DNA of 64,000 nt from Streptomyces caniferus (GCF_009811555.1 NZ_BLIN01000005.1:1373501-1437500), one strand, 5' to 3'. Shown: positions 42,057-50,741, numbered from the stretch's first letter. Numbers and translations are program-made. Notes: generated by a model not told the origin, from the sequence alone.

Positions 42057-42803
42057 ATGAGCACTCAGGAACCGCTCGGCACACAAGAACCGCCCGGTGC
42101 ACACGAACGGCTCGCCCCCCAGGAACCGCCCGGCGTTTCAGCACCGCCCGGCACTCCAGCACCGCCCAGCCCATGGACACCGCCCGGCACCCGCACCGCA
42201 CCCGGCACGCACCACGCCCCCAGCACCCAGGAACGCCTCGTGCGGAGCACCCAGGAACTCCTGTGGGAGCGCGGGTACGTCGGTACCAGCCCCAAGGCGA
42301 TCCTGGACCGCGCGGGCGTCGGCCAGGGCAGCATGTACCACCATTTCGCCGGCAAGTCCGCGCTCGCGGTGGCCGCGATCCGGCGCACCGCCGAGGGGAT
42401 GAAGGCGGTCGCCGAGGAGTCCCTGAGCGCCCCCGGTACGGCGTACGAGCGGGTCGCGGGTTATCTGCTGCGCGAGCGGCAGGTGCTGCGCGGCTGCCCG
42501 GTCGGCAGGATGACCCAGGACCGCGATGTGGTGGACAGCCCCGAGCTGCGGCAGCCGCTGGACGAGATGTTCGGCTGGCTCCAGGGCCGGATCGCCGAGG
42601 TCCTCGCCGAGGGGCGGCGCCGTGGCGAACTGGCCGCCGGACTGGACCCGTCGGCCGTCGCCGCCACCGTCGCGGCCGTCGTCCAGGGCGGTTACGTCCT
42701 GGCCCGCGCGGCCGATGACAGCGCCCCCTTCGACGTGGCCGTCCGGGGCGTGCTGTCACTGCTCGCCGCACAGGTCACGCCCGGCACGGGCACCACCGCC
42801 TGA
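42057..42803 (+). CDS. TetR family transcriptional regulator
   Basis: 248 residues from ATG 42057; an ATG at 42042 gives five more residues. Residues 1-55 are a disordered Pro/Gly tail with repeating QEPPG, APPGT motifs, unusual in front of a TetR HTH. The HTH follows (RLVRSTQELLWERGYVGTSPKAILDRAGVGQGSMYHHFAGK), then a TetR C-terminal domain with LLRERQVLRGCPVGRMTQD. It is the first gene of a probable three-gene unit with the DUF4865 and phosphotriesterase genes, which it likely controls. Confidence 0.88.
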   Translation: MSTQEPLGTQEPPGAHERLAPQEPPGVSAPPGTPAPPSPWTPPGTRTAPGTHHAPSTQERLVRSTQELLWERGYVGTSPKAILDRAGVGQGSMYHHFAGKSALAVAAIRRTAEGMKAVAEESLSAPGTAYERVAGYLLRERQVLRGCPVGRMTQDRDVVDSPELRQPLDEMFGWLQGRIAEVLAEGRRRGELAAGLDPSAVAATVAAVVQGGYVLARAADDSAPFDVAVRGVLSLLAAQVTPGTGTTA

Positions 42804-42833
42804 CCGCCCTCCCCGCACCGTACGGAGCCCGCC

Positions 42834-43427
42834 ATGCCTGCCCTGCACGCCATGCAGTACGCGATCACCCTGCCCGCCGACTACGACATGCAGATCATCC
42901 GGAAACGGGTGAAGTCCAGGGGCCACCTCCTGGACGACTTCGCCGGACTCGGCCTCAAGGCCTACGGCATCCGGGAGCGAGGAGTCGACGGCTCACCGGT
43001 CAACCAGTACGCGCCGTTCTACCTCTGGGCCGACCCGGAGGCCATGAACCGCTTCCTCCTCGGTGACGGATTCCGCGGTGTGGTCCGCGACTTCGGCCGC
43101 CCGTCCGTCCAGCACTGGCAAGGGCTGTTCCACCGGCCGGGTCCGGCCGTGGGCACGCTCCCGCACGCCTTCACCCGGCGGACGGAGACGCTCGCCGAGG
43201 ACGCCGACGTGGCCGATGCCCTCGCGGGTGCGGTGGCCGGGCACGAGGAGCTGGCCACGACGGACGGGGTGCACACCACCGCGCTCGCCCTGGACCCGCG
43301 GCGCTGGGAGCTGGTCCACTTCACCCTCTGGTCCCACGCCTCCCCCGGGTCCGCGGGCGACCGTTACGAGGTGCTGCATCTGTCCGCCCCGGACACCGGC
43401 CGGCTCGGCACGGGACGGCAGTGGTGA
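42834..43427 (+). CDS. DUF4865 family protein
   Basis: 197 residues; ATG at 42834, with an in-frame ATG six codons later (MQYAITLP) as a second candidate. The opening MQYAITLPADYDMQIIRKRV, then GHLLDDFAGLGLKAYGIRERG and NQYAPFYLW match DUF4865, a family often next to TetR regulators. It is soluble; no catalytic residues are known. Its stop overlaps the phosphotriesterase-type gene start (GTGA). Confidence 0.82.
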   Translation: MPALHAMQYAITLPADYDMQIIRKRVKSRGHLLDDFAGLGLKAYGIRERGVDGSPVNQYAPFYLWADPEAMNRFLLGDGFRGVVRDFGRPSVQHWQGLFHRPGPAVGTLPHAFTRRTETLAEDADVADALAGAVAGHEELATTDGVHTTALALDPRRWELVHFTLWSHASPGSAGDRYEVLHLSAPDTGRLGTGRQW

Positions 43428-44407
43428 ACGGGCCCCTCGCCGCCCCGCCGGCCGCCCCCGCCGTCCGTACGGTCCTCGGCGACATCCCCCCGGCCGACCT
43501 CGGCATCTGCGACGCACACGACCATCTCTTCCTGCGCAGCCCGCTGCTGCCGGGCCAGGAGCTGGACGACCCCGGGGCCGCGGCCGCCGAGCTGCGCGCC
43601 TTCCGCGCGGCGGGCGGTGCGGCGGTGATCCAGTGGACGCCGTACGGCATGGGCCGGGGCGCCGCCGAACTTCCGCGACTGGCACGGGAGTCGGGGGTGC
43701 GGATCGTCGCCGCCACGGGGCTGCACCAGGCGGCGCACTACACGTCCGAGGTGCTGGAGCACGTTCGCTCCGGTCTGGCCGGGCGGTTCGTCGCCGAACT
43801 GACCGAAGGGATCGGCGGCACCGGCCCGCGCGCCGGGATGATCAAGGTGGCGGGCGGCTTCCACGGTCTGGACGCGCACGCCCGGCACACCATGGCCGCG
43901 GCCGCCGAGGCCCAACGGGCGACCGGTGCGGTCATCGGCGTCCACCTGGAGCTGGGCACCGGGGCCCTGGACGTACTCGACCTGCTCTGCGGCACGTTGG
44001 CGGTCCCGCCGGACCGGGTGATCCTCGGCCACCTCAACCGCTCACCGGACCTCGTCGTCCACCGGACGGCCGCAGCAGCCGGTGCGTATCTGGCCTTCGA
44101 CGGTCCCTCGCGGGCCCACCATGCGACCGACTGGCGGCTGCCCGAGGCGCTGGCGGCACTGGCCGAGGCGGGCTTCGGCGACCGGATCCTGCTGGGCGGC
44201 GACACCACGACGGCCGCCGCCCGGTCGGTGAACGGCGGCCCCGGCATGCCCCATCTGCTGCGCCGTCACCGGGAGCGCCTCGAAACCGCCCTGGGTACGG
44301 ACCTGGTGGCCCGGTTCCTGACGGCCAACCCGGCCCGGGCCTTCGCCGCCACCTGGCCGCGGGGCCCGCAGCCGGGCCGCGGGACGGAGCCGGCGCCTAC
44401 CGCGTGA
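43424..44407 (+). CDS. Phosphotriesterase-family amidohydrolase
   Basis: 327 residues from GTG 43424 in an overlap with the DUF4865 stop. The binuclear metal ligands of the PTE family are all present: His32 and His34 (DAHDH), the bridging Lys141 (MIKVAGG), His174 (GVHLELG), His203 (LGHLNRSPD), and Asp260 (LLGGDTTT). PTE-fold enzymes hydrolyse lactones, phosphotriesters or cyclic esters; the natural substrate is often a lactone. The TetR-DUF4865-hydrolase order suggests an inducible detoxification unit. Confidence 0.88.
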   Translation: MNGPLAAPPAAPAVRTVLGDIPPADLGICDAHDHLFLRSPLLPGQELDDPGAAAAELRAFRAAGGAAVIQWTPYGMGRGAAELPRLARESGVRIVAATGLHQAAHYTSEVLEHVRSGLAGRFVAELTEGIGGTGPRAGMIKVAGGFHGLDAHARHTMAAAAEAQRATGAVIGVHLELGTGALDVLDLLCGTLAVPPDRVILGHLNRSPDLVVHRTAAAAGAYLAFDGPSRAHHATDWRLPEALAALAEAGFGDRILLGGDTTTAAARSVNGGPGMPHLLRRHRERLETALGTDLVARFLTANPARAFAATWPRGPQPGRGTEPAPTA

Positions 44408-44780
44408 CCGAGATCCCCACATGTGGCCGCTTGCCGCCGCGCACCAGCGCTCCGACGCTGTCCATCAGCCGGAACCGCAGCCCGTATTTGCCCGCCATCG
44501 CCCTGCGCACCCGCCCGAGTTCGTCCTTCCCCTCCAGGAGCCGGCCGGTCCCCTCGACGGCCTGCGCGCCCTCGGCGATCCGGCCGCGCACATCGCACGG
44601 GGTGACGGTCACCCGCGCGTCGTTGCGCAGCCGCTTCACCTTCCAGCTGTCGTCCCGCGTCCACACCAGGAGTTCGTCGCCCTCGGCCACCGCCCATACG
44701 GGGGTGGCCACCGGGGTCCCGCTCTTGCGGTACGTGACCAGGCTGACGTAGGGGCTGCGGGCGACCGCGTCGGGAATCAT
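44397..44780 (-). CDS. PPOX-class F420/FMN-dependent oxidoreductase family protein
   Basis: 127 residues from ATG 44780 (GTG 44786 is another option). The split-barrel fold is visible (SPYVSLVTYRKSGTPVATPVWAVAEGDELLVWT), followed by TRDDSWKVKRLRNDARVTVTPCDVRG. The pattern is that of the PPOX-type F420-dependent family in actinobacteria. It may bind F420 or flavin; activity is not proven. It overlaps the phosphotriesterase gene by 11 bp, tail to tail. Confidence 0.85.
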   Translation of the reverse strand: MIPDAVARSPYVSLVTYRKSGTPVATPVWAVAEGDELLVWTRDDSWKVKRLRNDARVTVTPCDVRGRIAEGAQAVEGTGRLLEGKDELGRVRRAMAGKYGLRFRLMDSVGALVRGGKRPHVGISVTR

Positions 44781-45050
44781 GGCCACAGCCTAGGACGGGT
44801 CCGGACGGCCCCGCCGTCCGCCCGGAAGGCGGCGTACCAGATGCCGCGAGCCGGACGGGCGAGACGGTCCCCGCGCCGGCACCGGTGCGGATCAGCCCCG
44901 GCAGCAGCGCACCCCAGGGCGAGCCGGCGTCGACCGGCAGCATGAGCAGGTCGCCCACGCCGACGGTCGCCGTGCCGCCGTGCCGCCACCGAGCGTCCCG
45001 TGCACGGGGAACCGGTGCGGCGCGCTGCGCCCCGCCGCCGCCCTGCTCCC

Positions 45051-46271
45051 CTACCGCTCCAGGATCACCAGCGGATCGTCCAGCACCGGCTGCCAGGCCA
45101 ACTCCGCCGCGCCGACCAGGCTGTTGTGGTCGAGGCTGCTGGGCAGGATCGGCACTCCGCCGCTGCGGCCCCACAGGCTGCGGTCGGCGACCACCGCGCG
45201 CAGCCGCTCCGGGTCGGCCTCCAGCAGGGCGCGGTGCAGTCCGCCGAGGACGATGCGGTCGGGGTTGAGGATGTTGACGAGGCCGGCGATGCCTAGGCCG
45301 AGGCGGTCGATGAGGAGATCGGCGGCGGCGCGGACGCCCGGATCGGCGTACTCGTCCCGCAGCAGGTCGGCGGCCTGCTGGAGCAGGGAGACCTCGGGGC
45401 CGGGTGCGCGGCCCGCGGCACCGAGGAAGGCGAGCGGGTCCGCCTCGACGTCCAGGCAGCCGCGGCTGCCGCAGTGGCAGGGTGCCCCCTCGGGGTTCAC
45501 CGTCAGATGGCCGACCTCCAGGGCCAGGCCCGAACTGCCGCTGTGCAGGCGGCCGTCGAGCACCAGCGCCCCGCCGACACCGCGGTGGCCGGACCCCACA
45601 CAGAGCAGATGGCGGGCGCCCTGCCCGGCGCCGTGCCGGTGTTCGGCGAGCGCCATGAGGTTCACGTCGTTGCCGGTGAAGCCGATCGCGTCGGTCACTC
45701 CGGGGATGCCGGCGTCGGCCAGCGACCGCAGGAACAGGGCGCGCACGGGGGCGCCGGCGGGCCAGGCGAGGTGGAGCGGGTTGAGGGCCTCGCCGTCCGG
45801 TTCGGCGACCGCGGAGGGCACCGCGAGGCCGGCGCCGAGGCAGCGGCGCCCGGTCTCGCGCAGCAGGTCCGAGCCGGCCGCGACCACGTCGGCGAGGACG
45901 TGCGCGGGATCGGCGGGGATGGTGCCGCAGCCGGTCGAGGTCGCGACGATGCGGCCGCCGAGGCCCACCAGCGCGACCCGGAAGCCGTCGGCGTGGATCT
46001 GCGCGGCGAGCACGACCGGTCCGCGCTCGGCGACGAACAGCCGGTGGGAGGGGCGCCCTTGCGAGCCGGCCGAGGCCGTCGGCCGCGAATCGACGGTGAT
46101 CAGGCCGAGCGCTTCGAGCTCGGCGGCCACCGCCCCCGCGGTCGCGCGGGTCACGCCGAGTTCGGAGGTCAGGACGGCGCGGGTGGGCGCGCGTCCGGTG
46201 TGTACGAGCTCCAGTGCGGGTCCGAGGGCGCCGCGGCCCCGCTCCAGCCTGGTTGTCCGAGTCTGGGTCAC
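45051..46271 (-). CDS. ROK family transcriptional regulator
   Basis: 406 residues from GTG 46271; GTG at 46298 would add nine residues and overlap the divergent gene. The N-terminal HTH (ALELVHTGRAPTRAVLTSELGVTRATAGAVAAELEALGLI) is followed by the ROK sugar-kinase-like domain. The zinc motif GHLTVNPEGAPCHCGSRGCLDVEA is intact. Such regulators bind a sugar or sugar-phosphate and control nearby transport genes. It is divergent from an MFS gene only 17 bp away, so it probably controls that gene. Confidence 0.87.
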   Translation of the reverse strand: MTQTRTTRLERGRGALGPALELVHTGRAPTRAVLTSELGVTRATAGAVAAELEALGLITVDSRPTASAGSQGRPSHRLFVAERGPVVLAAQIHADGFRVALVGLGGRIVATSTGCGTIPADPAHVLADVVAAGSDLLRETGRRCLGAGLAVPSAVAEPDGEALNPLHLAWPAGAPVRALFLRSLADAGIPGVTDAIGFTGNDVNLMALAEHRHGAGQGARHLLCVGSGHRGVGGALVLDGRLHSGSSGLALEVGHLTVNPEGAPCHCGSRGCLDVEADPLAFLGAAGRAPGPEVSLLQQAADLLRDEYADPGVRAAADLLIDRLGLGIAGLVNILNPDRIVLGGLHRALLEADPERLRAVVADRSLWGRSGGVPILPSSLDHNSLVGAAELAWQPVLDDPLVILER

Positions 46272-46288
46272 CCCTCTATTCTGGCTTT
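46253..46288 (+). promoter_or_regulatory. Promoter of the MFS gene, inside the ROK gene
   Basis: TTGTCC (46253-46258) and TATTCT (46277-46282) are 18 bp apart. The -35 lies within the ROK coding sequence. The -10 ends six bases before GTG 46289, and no Shine-Dalgarno precedes that start, so the mRNA may be leaderless. Confidence 0.6.
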
Positions 46289-47518
46289 GTGCCGACACTA
46301 AACAAAATACGGAGGGTCCTTACGACGCAGAGGGGCCCCGCCCCCGCCGGTCCGCGCCTGACCCGTCTCCGTATCGCCCTCACCGCATTCTTCGCCATGG
46401 ACGGCTTCCTCTTCGCCGGATGGGTCGTCCGCATCCCCGCGATCAAGGCGCAGACCAGCGCCGGCGCGGGCGCGCTCGGGCTCGCGCTGCTCGGCGTGTC
46501 GGCGGGCGCGGTCGCCTTCATGATGATCACCGGCAGGCTGTGCCGGCGGTTCGGCAGCCACGCCGTGACGACCGCTTCCGGTGCCGCCCTCGCGCTGAGC
46601 ATCGTGCTGCCGCCGCTCGCCCACTCGGCGACCGCGCTGGGCCTGGTCCTGCTGGTCTTCGGCGCCGCGTACGGCTCGCTCAACGTCGCGATGAACAGCG
46701 CCGCGGTCGACCTCATCGGCGCCCTGCGGCGCCCCGTGATGCCCGGCTTCCACGCCGCCTTCAGCCTCGGCGGCATGCTCGGCGCGGGCCTGGGCGGGCT
46801 GCTCGCGGGCAGCCTGTCCCCCACCGTCCACCTGCTGCTGCTCGCCGCGATCGGGCTGCTGGTGACGGCCGTCGCGGGCCTCGTCCTGCGCGCACATCCG
46901 GCCCCGGCCGTCCCCGAGCGGCTGTCCACGACGGAGGAGAAGAGCGGACCGCGGCAGGGCCGGGCGGGCCGCCGCCTGGTGCTGGTCTTCGGGCTGATCG
47001 CGCTGTGCACCGCGTACGGCGAGGGCGCCATGGCCGACTGGGGCGCGCTGCACCTCTCCCAGGACCTGGCCGCCGGACCCGGTACGGCCGCCGCCGGATA
47101 TGCGGTGTTCGCGCTGGCGATGACGATCGGGCGGCTGTCCGGGACCGCGCTCGTGCAGCGCTTCGGCGCGGCACGGGCGCTGATCGCGGGCGGGACGACG
47201 GCCACCGCCGGCATGCTGCTCGGCGCGCTTGCCCCGTCGGCCGGTGCGGCCTGTGCCGGCTTCGCCGTCGCGGGCCTGGGGCTCGCCAACATCTTCCCGA
47301 TCGCCATCGCCCGGGCCGGCGAGAGCGGCGGCCCGGACGGGGTCGCCGTGGCCTCCACGGTCGGCTACGGCGGCATGCTGCTCGGCCCGCCCGCCATCGG
47401 CTTCCTGGCCGAGGCCGTCGGCCTGCCGACGGCCCTGACGACGCCGGCACTGCTGGCCGCGGTCGCCGCGGTCATCGCGTACGCCACCCGCGGGGCACAC
47501 CACACCGGGCGGCGGTGA
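46289..47518 (+). CDS. MFS transporter, exporter-like
   Basis: 409 residues from GTG 46289. The GGAGGG at 46311-46316 has no usable start after it, so the GTG is kept. About 12 helices; opening FFAMDGFLFAGWVVRIPAIKAQT and the loop LCRRFGSHAVTT with MNSAAVDLIGALRRPVMPGFHAAFSLGG resemble YbjJ-like and FucP-like sugar/drug MFS proteins. With a ROK regulator divergent by 17 bp, a sugar or glycoside substrate is likely, but direction of transport is unknown. Confidence 0.85.
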   Translation: MPTLNKIRRVLTTQRGPAPAGPRLTRLRIALTAFFAMDGFLFAGWVVRIPAIKAQTSAGAGALGLALLGVSAGAVAFMMITGRLCRRFGSHAVTTASGAALALSIVLPPLAHSATALGLVLLVFGAAYGSLNVAMNSAAVDLIGALRRPVMPGFHAAFSLGGMLGAGLGGLLAGSLSPTVHLLLLAAIGLLVTAVAGLVLRAHPAPAVPERLSTTEEKSGPRQGRAGRRLVLVFGLIALCTAYGEGAMADWGALHLSQDLAAGPGTAAAGYAVFALAMTIGRLSGTALVQRFGAARALIAGGTTATAGMLLGALAPSAGAACAGFAVAGLGLANIFPIAIARAGESGGPDGVAVASTVGYGGMLLGPPAIGFLAEAVGLPTALTTPALLAAVAAVIAYATRGAHHTGRR

Positions 47519-47629
47519 AGCGACCGGCGCGTCACCGTCCGCGCATGCCGCTCCGCACGCCCCGCGTGCGGGCCGGCGGCCCCGACCCGCGCGGGTCCAC
47601 TGTCAGTACCGGCTGGCACACTCGTGACC

Positions 47630-48397
47630 ATGGAGATCACTGAGTTCGTCGATTCGCTGCGACTGGACGGAAGCCTGCTGGCCGACGCCGCCGAGGAGGC
47701 GGGGCCGGACGCCCGCATTCCGGCCTGTCCCGAGTGGCAGATGCGGGATCTGGTCACCCACACCGGGCGGGTCCACCGCTGGGCGGCGGATTTCGTGACG
47801 CAGGGCGTGCAGCAGCCCGGCCCTCCCCCCGAGGCCCCGGACCTGGCCGACGACGACCTCGTGGCCTGGCTGCGCGAGGGCCATCACCACCTCGTCCTGG
47901 CGCTGCACTCCGCCCCGCAGGACCTGACGGCCTGGACCTTCCTGCCCGCTCCGTCCCCGCTGGCGTTCTGGGCCCGCCGGCAGGCGCACGAGACGTCGGT
48001 GCACCGCGTGGACGCACAGCAGGCGGCCGGTGCCTCCCTGACGCCCCTGCCGTCCGCCTTCGCGGCCGACGGGATCGACGAACTCCTGACGGGTATTCAC
48101 GGCCGTGACCGCAGCCGGGTCCGGACGGACGTCCCCCGGACGCTGCGGGTGCGCGCGACCAACGCGCCCGGCGCCGACTGGACCGTGCACCTCTCCGACG
48201 CGCCGCCGCACACGGTGCGCACCACCGCGGACGACGGCGCCGACGGAGCGGACGCCGCGAAGCCCGCGGACTGCACGGTCGAGGGCCCGGCCGAGGAGCT
48301 CTACCTCGCGCTGTGGAACCGTCTGCCCTGGGACGCCCTGACGATCACCGGCGAGGAGACGGTGGCCCGGCTGTGGCAGGAGCGCTCCGGCATCTGA
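47630..48397 (+). CDS. Maleylpyruvate isomerase family mycothiol-dependent enzyme
   Basis: About 255 residues; ATG 47630, or GTG 47624 two codons earlier. It has the MDMPI N-terminal DinB-like helical bundle (RIPACPEWQMRDLVTHTGRVHRWAADFV) with metal ligands in HTGRVHRW and ARRQAHETSVHRVDA. A C-terminal TIGR03083-type domain ends LYLALWNRLPWDAL. The family uses mycothiol and a divalent metal in isomerase or detoxification reactions; the actual substrate is open. Confidence 0.86.
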   Translation: MEITEFVDSLRLDGSLLADAAEEAGPDARIPACPEWQMRDLVTHTGRVHRWAADFVTQGVQQPGPPPEAPDLADDDLVAWLREGHHHLVLALHSAPQDLTAWTFLPAPSPLAFWARRQAHETSVHRVDAQQAAGASLTPLPSAFAADGIDELLTGIHGRDRSRVRTDVPRTLRVRATNAPGADWTVHLSDAPPHTVRTTADDGADGADAAKPADCTVEGPAEELYLALWNRLPWDALTITGEETVARLWQERSGI

Positions 48398-48433
48398 CGG
48401 ACCGGAGCGGGCGGCGCCTGGAAGACTGACGGT

Positions 48434-48745
48434 ATGTCACCCAGCCGTACGCAGGCGGAACGCGACGCGATCACCGTCGAGATCATGTTTGCCCTGTTCA
48501 GCGGCGCCTTCCTGGGCGCGGCCGCGTTCGGGGTGCTGGCCGGAGCGGCGGTCTGGGGCCCGGTGCCGGGCCCGTGGCGCGGGCCGTGGCTCACGGTGAG
48601 CGGTGCCCTCGGCGGGGTGCTGTGCTGCGTCCAGGTGGTGCGGGTGCTGCGGCGTCCGCCCGGCCGGCCACGGCCCGGGCCGTCCCCCGGGGACGTCGTC
48701 TGGCGTCAGCCCAGCCAGCCGGGCCGCACCAATCCCGACTCGTAG
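48434..48745 (+). CDS. Small membrane protein, DUF6332-like
   Basis: 103 residues. Two hydrophobic helices (about 16-44 and 53-75) follow a short polar RTQAERDAITVE start. The end QPSQPGRTNPDS fits a Streptomyces family I recall as DUF6332. The last 13 codons lie opposite the C-terminus of the convergent response regulator gene (40-bp overlap). Function unknown. It follows the isomerase-like gene by 36 bp. Confidence 0.68.
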   Translation: MSPSRTQAERDAITVEIMFALFSGAFLGAAAFGVLAGAAVWGPVPGPWRGPWLTVSGALGGVLCCVQVVRVLRRPPGRPRPGPSPGDVVWRQPSQPGRTNPDS

Positions 48746-49371
48746 GCCAGGACGACGAGTTGGGCGCGGTCACGGGCGCCCAGTTTGACCATGGTGCGGC
48801 TGACATGCGTCTTGGCGGTGAGCGGGCTGACGACCAGCCGGCGGGCGATCTCCTCGTTGGAGAGGCCGATGCCGACCAGCGCCATCACCTCGCGCTCCCG
48901 CTCCGTCAGTCCGGACAGCGCGTCCGCCGCGGCCGGCTCCTTGGAACGGGCCGCGAACTCGGCGATGAGGCGGCGGGTCACGCCCGGCGAGAGCAGCGCG
49001 TCACCTGCCACGACCGCGCGCACGGCCCGTAGCAGCTCCTCCGGTTCGGTGTCCTTGACCAGGAAGCCGGAGGCACCGGAGCGGATCGCCTCGAAGACGT
49101 ACTCGTCCAGCTCGAAGGTGGTCAGCATGACGACCTTCACCTCCGGCAGCCGCGGGTCCTCGGTGATCCGCCGGGTGGCGGCCAGACCGTCCACCACCGG
49201 CATCCGGATGTCCATCAGGACGATGTCCGGGCGGTGTTCACGGACCGCCGCCAGCGCCTGCTGCCCGTCCCCGGCCTCGGCGACCACCTCGATATCGGGC
49301 TGGGCGTCCAGCAGCACCTTGAACCCGGCCCGGACCAGCAGCTGGTCGTCGGCGAGCAGTACCCGGATCAC
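48706..49371 (-). CDS. NarL/LuxR-family response regulator
   Basis: 221 residues from GTG 49371, with GGAGGA upstream. The receiver has the acidic pair DD at 8-9, phospho-acceptor Asp54 (VLMDIRMP), and the lysine in GFLVKD. The LuxR-type HTH is at about 150-210 (LTEREREVMALVGIGLSNEEIARRL, TAKTHVSRTMVKLGARDRAQLV). It overlaps the histidine kinase stop (GTGA), so the pair is co-translated. Target genes are unknown; a palindrome upstream of the kinase may be its own site. Confidence 0.93.
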   Translation of the reverse strand: MIRVLLADDQLLVRAGFKVLLDAQPDIEVVAEAGDGQQALAAVREHRPDIVLMDIRMPVVDGLAATRRITEDPRLPEVKVVMLTTFELDEYVFEAIRSGASGFLVKDTEPEELLRAVRAVVAGDALLSPGVTRRLIAEFAARSKEPAAADALSGLTEREREVMALVGIGLSNEEIARRLVVSPLTAKTHVSRTMVKLGARDRAQLVVLAYESGLVRPGWLG

Positions 49372-50663
49372 GACTCCTCCTCGGTGGCGGCCGGGGTCAC
49401 CGTATCCGTGCACGGGGCCCGGCCCGGGTCGTGCGCCCCGGGCAGCGGGATACGGGCCCGTACCCGGAAGCCGCCGTCCGGGCGCGGGCCCGCCTCCACG
49501 GTGCCGCCCAGTGCGGCCGCCCGCTCCCGCATCCCCACCAGACCGTTGCCGCCGCCCTCCGGACCGTCCGCCGCGGAGGTCGCCGGGCCGTCGTCGTCGA
49601 CCCGGATCTCCAGCGCTCCGGGCGTACGGACGAGCAGCACCCGGGCGGTGCGCGAGCCGGAGTGCCGGACGATGTTGGTGAGCGCCTCCTGGACGATGCG
49701 GAAGGCGGCGAGGTCGGTGCCGGGCGCCAGGGCGACGGGGGCGCCCTCGGCGGTGACCTCCACGGCGAGACCGGCGCTGCGGGCCTGCTCGGTGAGTTCG
49801 GGCAGCCGGTCCAGGCCGGGGGCCGGGGAGCGCGGCGCGTCCCCCGGGGTGCGCAGGGTGTCGAGGACCTGGCGGACCTCGCCGAGCGCCTCCTTGCTCG
49901 CGTCCTTGATGGTGCTCAGCGCGGACCGCGCCTGCTCCGGGTCGCTGTCGAGCAGCGCCAGGCCCACGCCCGCCTGGACGTTGATGACCGAGATGCTGTG
50001 GGCGAGGACGTCGTGCAGCTCGCGGGCGATCCGCAGCCGCTCCTCGTCCGCCCTGCGGCGCTCCGCCGCGGCCCGCTCGGCCCGCGCCCTCGCGAGCTGC
50101 TCGCGGCGCACCCGTGCCAGCTCGGAGAGGGCCACCACGGCCACCACCCAGGCGAGGACGAAGAATTCCTGCTCCCAGGGGGCGGGCCCGTCGTGCGGGG
50201 GCGGCAGCCGGCGGTAGAGCCAGTAGGCCACCAGGACGTGACAGACCCACACCCCGCCCAGAGCGCACCAGGCGACCTTGCGGTACCCGGCGACGATCGC
50301 CGCGAAGGCGCCGAGGGCGAGGGTGAGGAAGACCGGGCCGTACGGATAGCCGGCCGCGAGATAGACCGCGGTGGTGGCGGCGGTGCCGAGGGCGACGGTG
50401 CGCGGGCAGCGGTGCCGGAACAGCAGCAGGGCCGTGCCGGTGACCAGCAGCACGCGGGCGAAGGCGTCCAGCGGGACGCGGCCCGGCTGGTCGTGCCCCG
50501 CGAAACCGGAGCCGACCAGCACGAGGGCCGTCACGGCGAGCGTCGAGAGCCACGGCAGCCGGGTGCCGGACCGGCTCAGGGCGCCCTCGGCCGGGGGCGA
50601 CGGCCACCGCTCCCGCGCCGGACCGGGGCAGCGCCGCGCCCAGGGCGGCCATGCGTTCTCCAT
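49368..50663 (-). CDS. Membrane histidine kinase (HisKA_3 type)
   Basis: 431 residues from ATG 50663, chosen because a TAGCGT box ends seven bases before it; GTG 50672 is an alternative. Four or five helices lie between residues 40 and 180. The phospho-acceptor is His217 in ARELHDVLAHSISVINVQAG (HisKA_3). The ATPase domain has FRIVQEALTNIVRHSG (N-box), DDDGPATS (G1) and GNGLVGMRERAAALGG (G2). No large sensor domain is visible, so it may sense the membrane state, as in DesK-like kinases. Confidence 0.92.
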   Translation of the reverse strand: MENAWPPWARRCPGPARERWPSPPAEGALSRSGTRLPWLSTLAVTALVLVGSGFAGHDQPGRVPLDAFARVLLVTGTALLLFRHRCPRTVALGTAATTAVYLAAGYPYGPVFLTLALGAFAAIVAGYRKVAWCALGGVWVCHVLVAYWLYRRLPPPHDGPAPWEQEFFVLAWVVAVVALSELARVRREQLARARAERAAAERRRADEERLRIARELHDVLAHSISVINVQAGVGLALLDSDPEQARSALSTIKDASKEALGEVRQVLDTLRTPGDAPRSPAPGLDRLPELTEQARSAGLAVEVTAEGAPVALAPGTDLAAFRIVQEALTNIVRHSGSRTARVLLVRTPGALEIRVDDDGPATSAADGPEGGGNGLVGMRERAAALGGTVEAGPRPDGGFRVRARIPLPGAHDPGRAPCTDTVTPAATEEES

Positions 50664-50670
50664 GCCCGTC

Positions 50671-50741
50671 ACGCTAGACCGCGGCGGGGCACGGCGGCGT
50701 CACCCCGGCGCGGTGCTCCGGCGTACTCCCGGGGGAGTACG
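50671..50741 (-). promoter_or_regulatory. Promoter box and palindrome upstream of the histidine kinase
   Basis: TAGCGT on the minus strand (50676-50671) is a possible -10 for a leaderless ATG at 50663. At 50722-50741 the perfect 8-bp dyad CGTACTCC / GGAGTACG with a CGGG spacer lies about 60-80 bp upstream, a plausible binding site for the partner response regulator. Confidence 0.5.

Noticed and set aside
44781..45050. Minus-strand stretch reading like GVGDLLMLPVDAGSPWGALLPGLIRTGAGAG
   Set aside because: It looks mildly protein-like but has no start, no ribosome site and no recognised family; it could be a gene remnant but cannot be supported.
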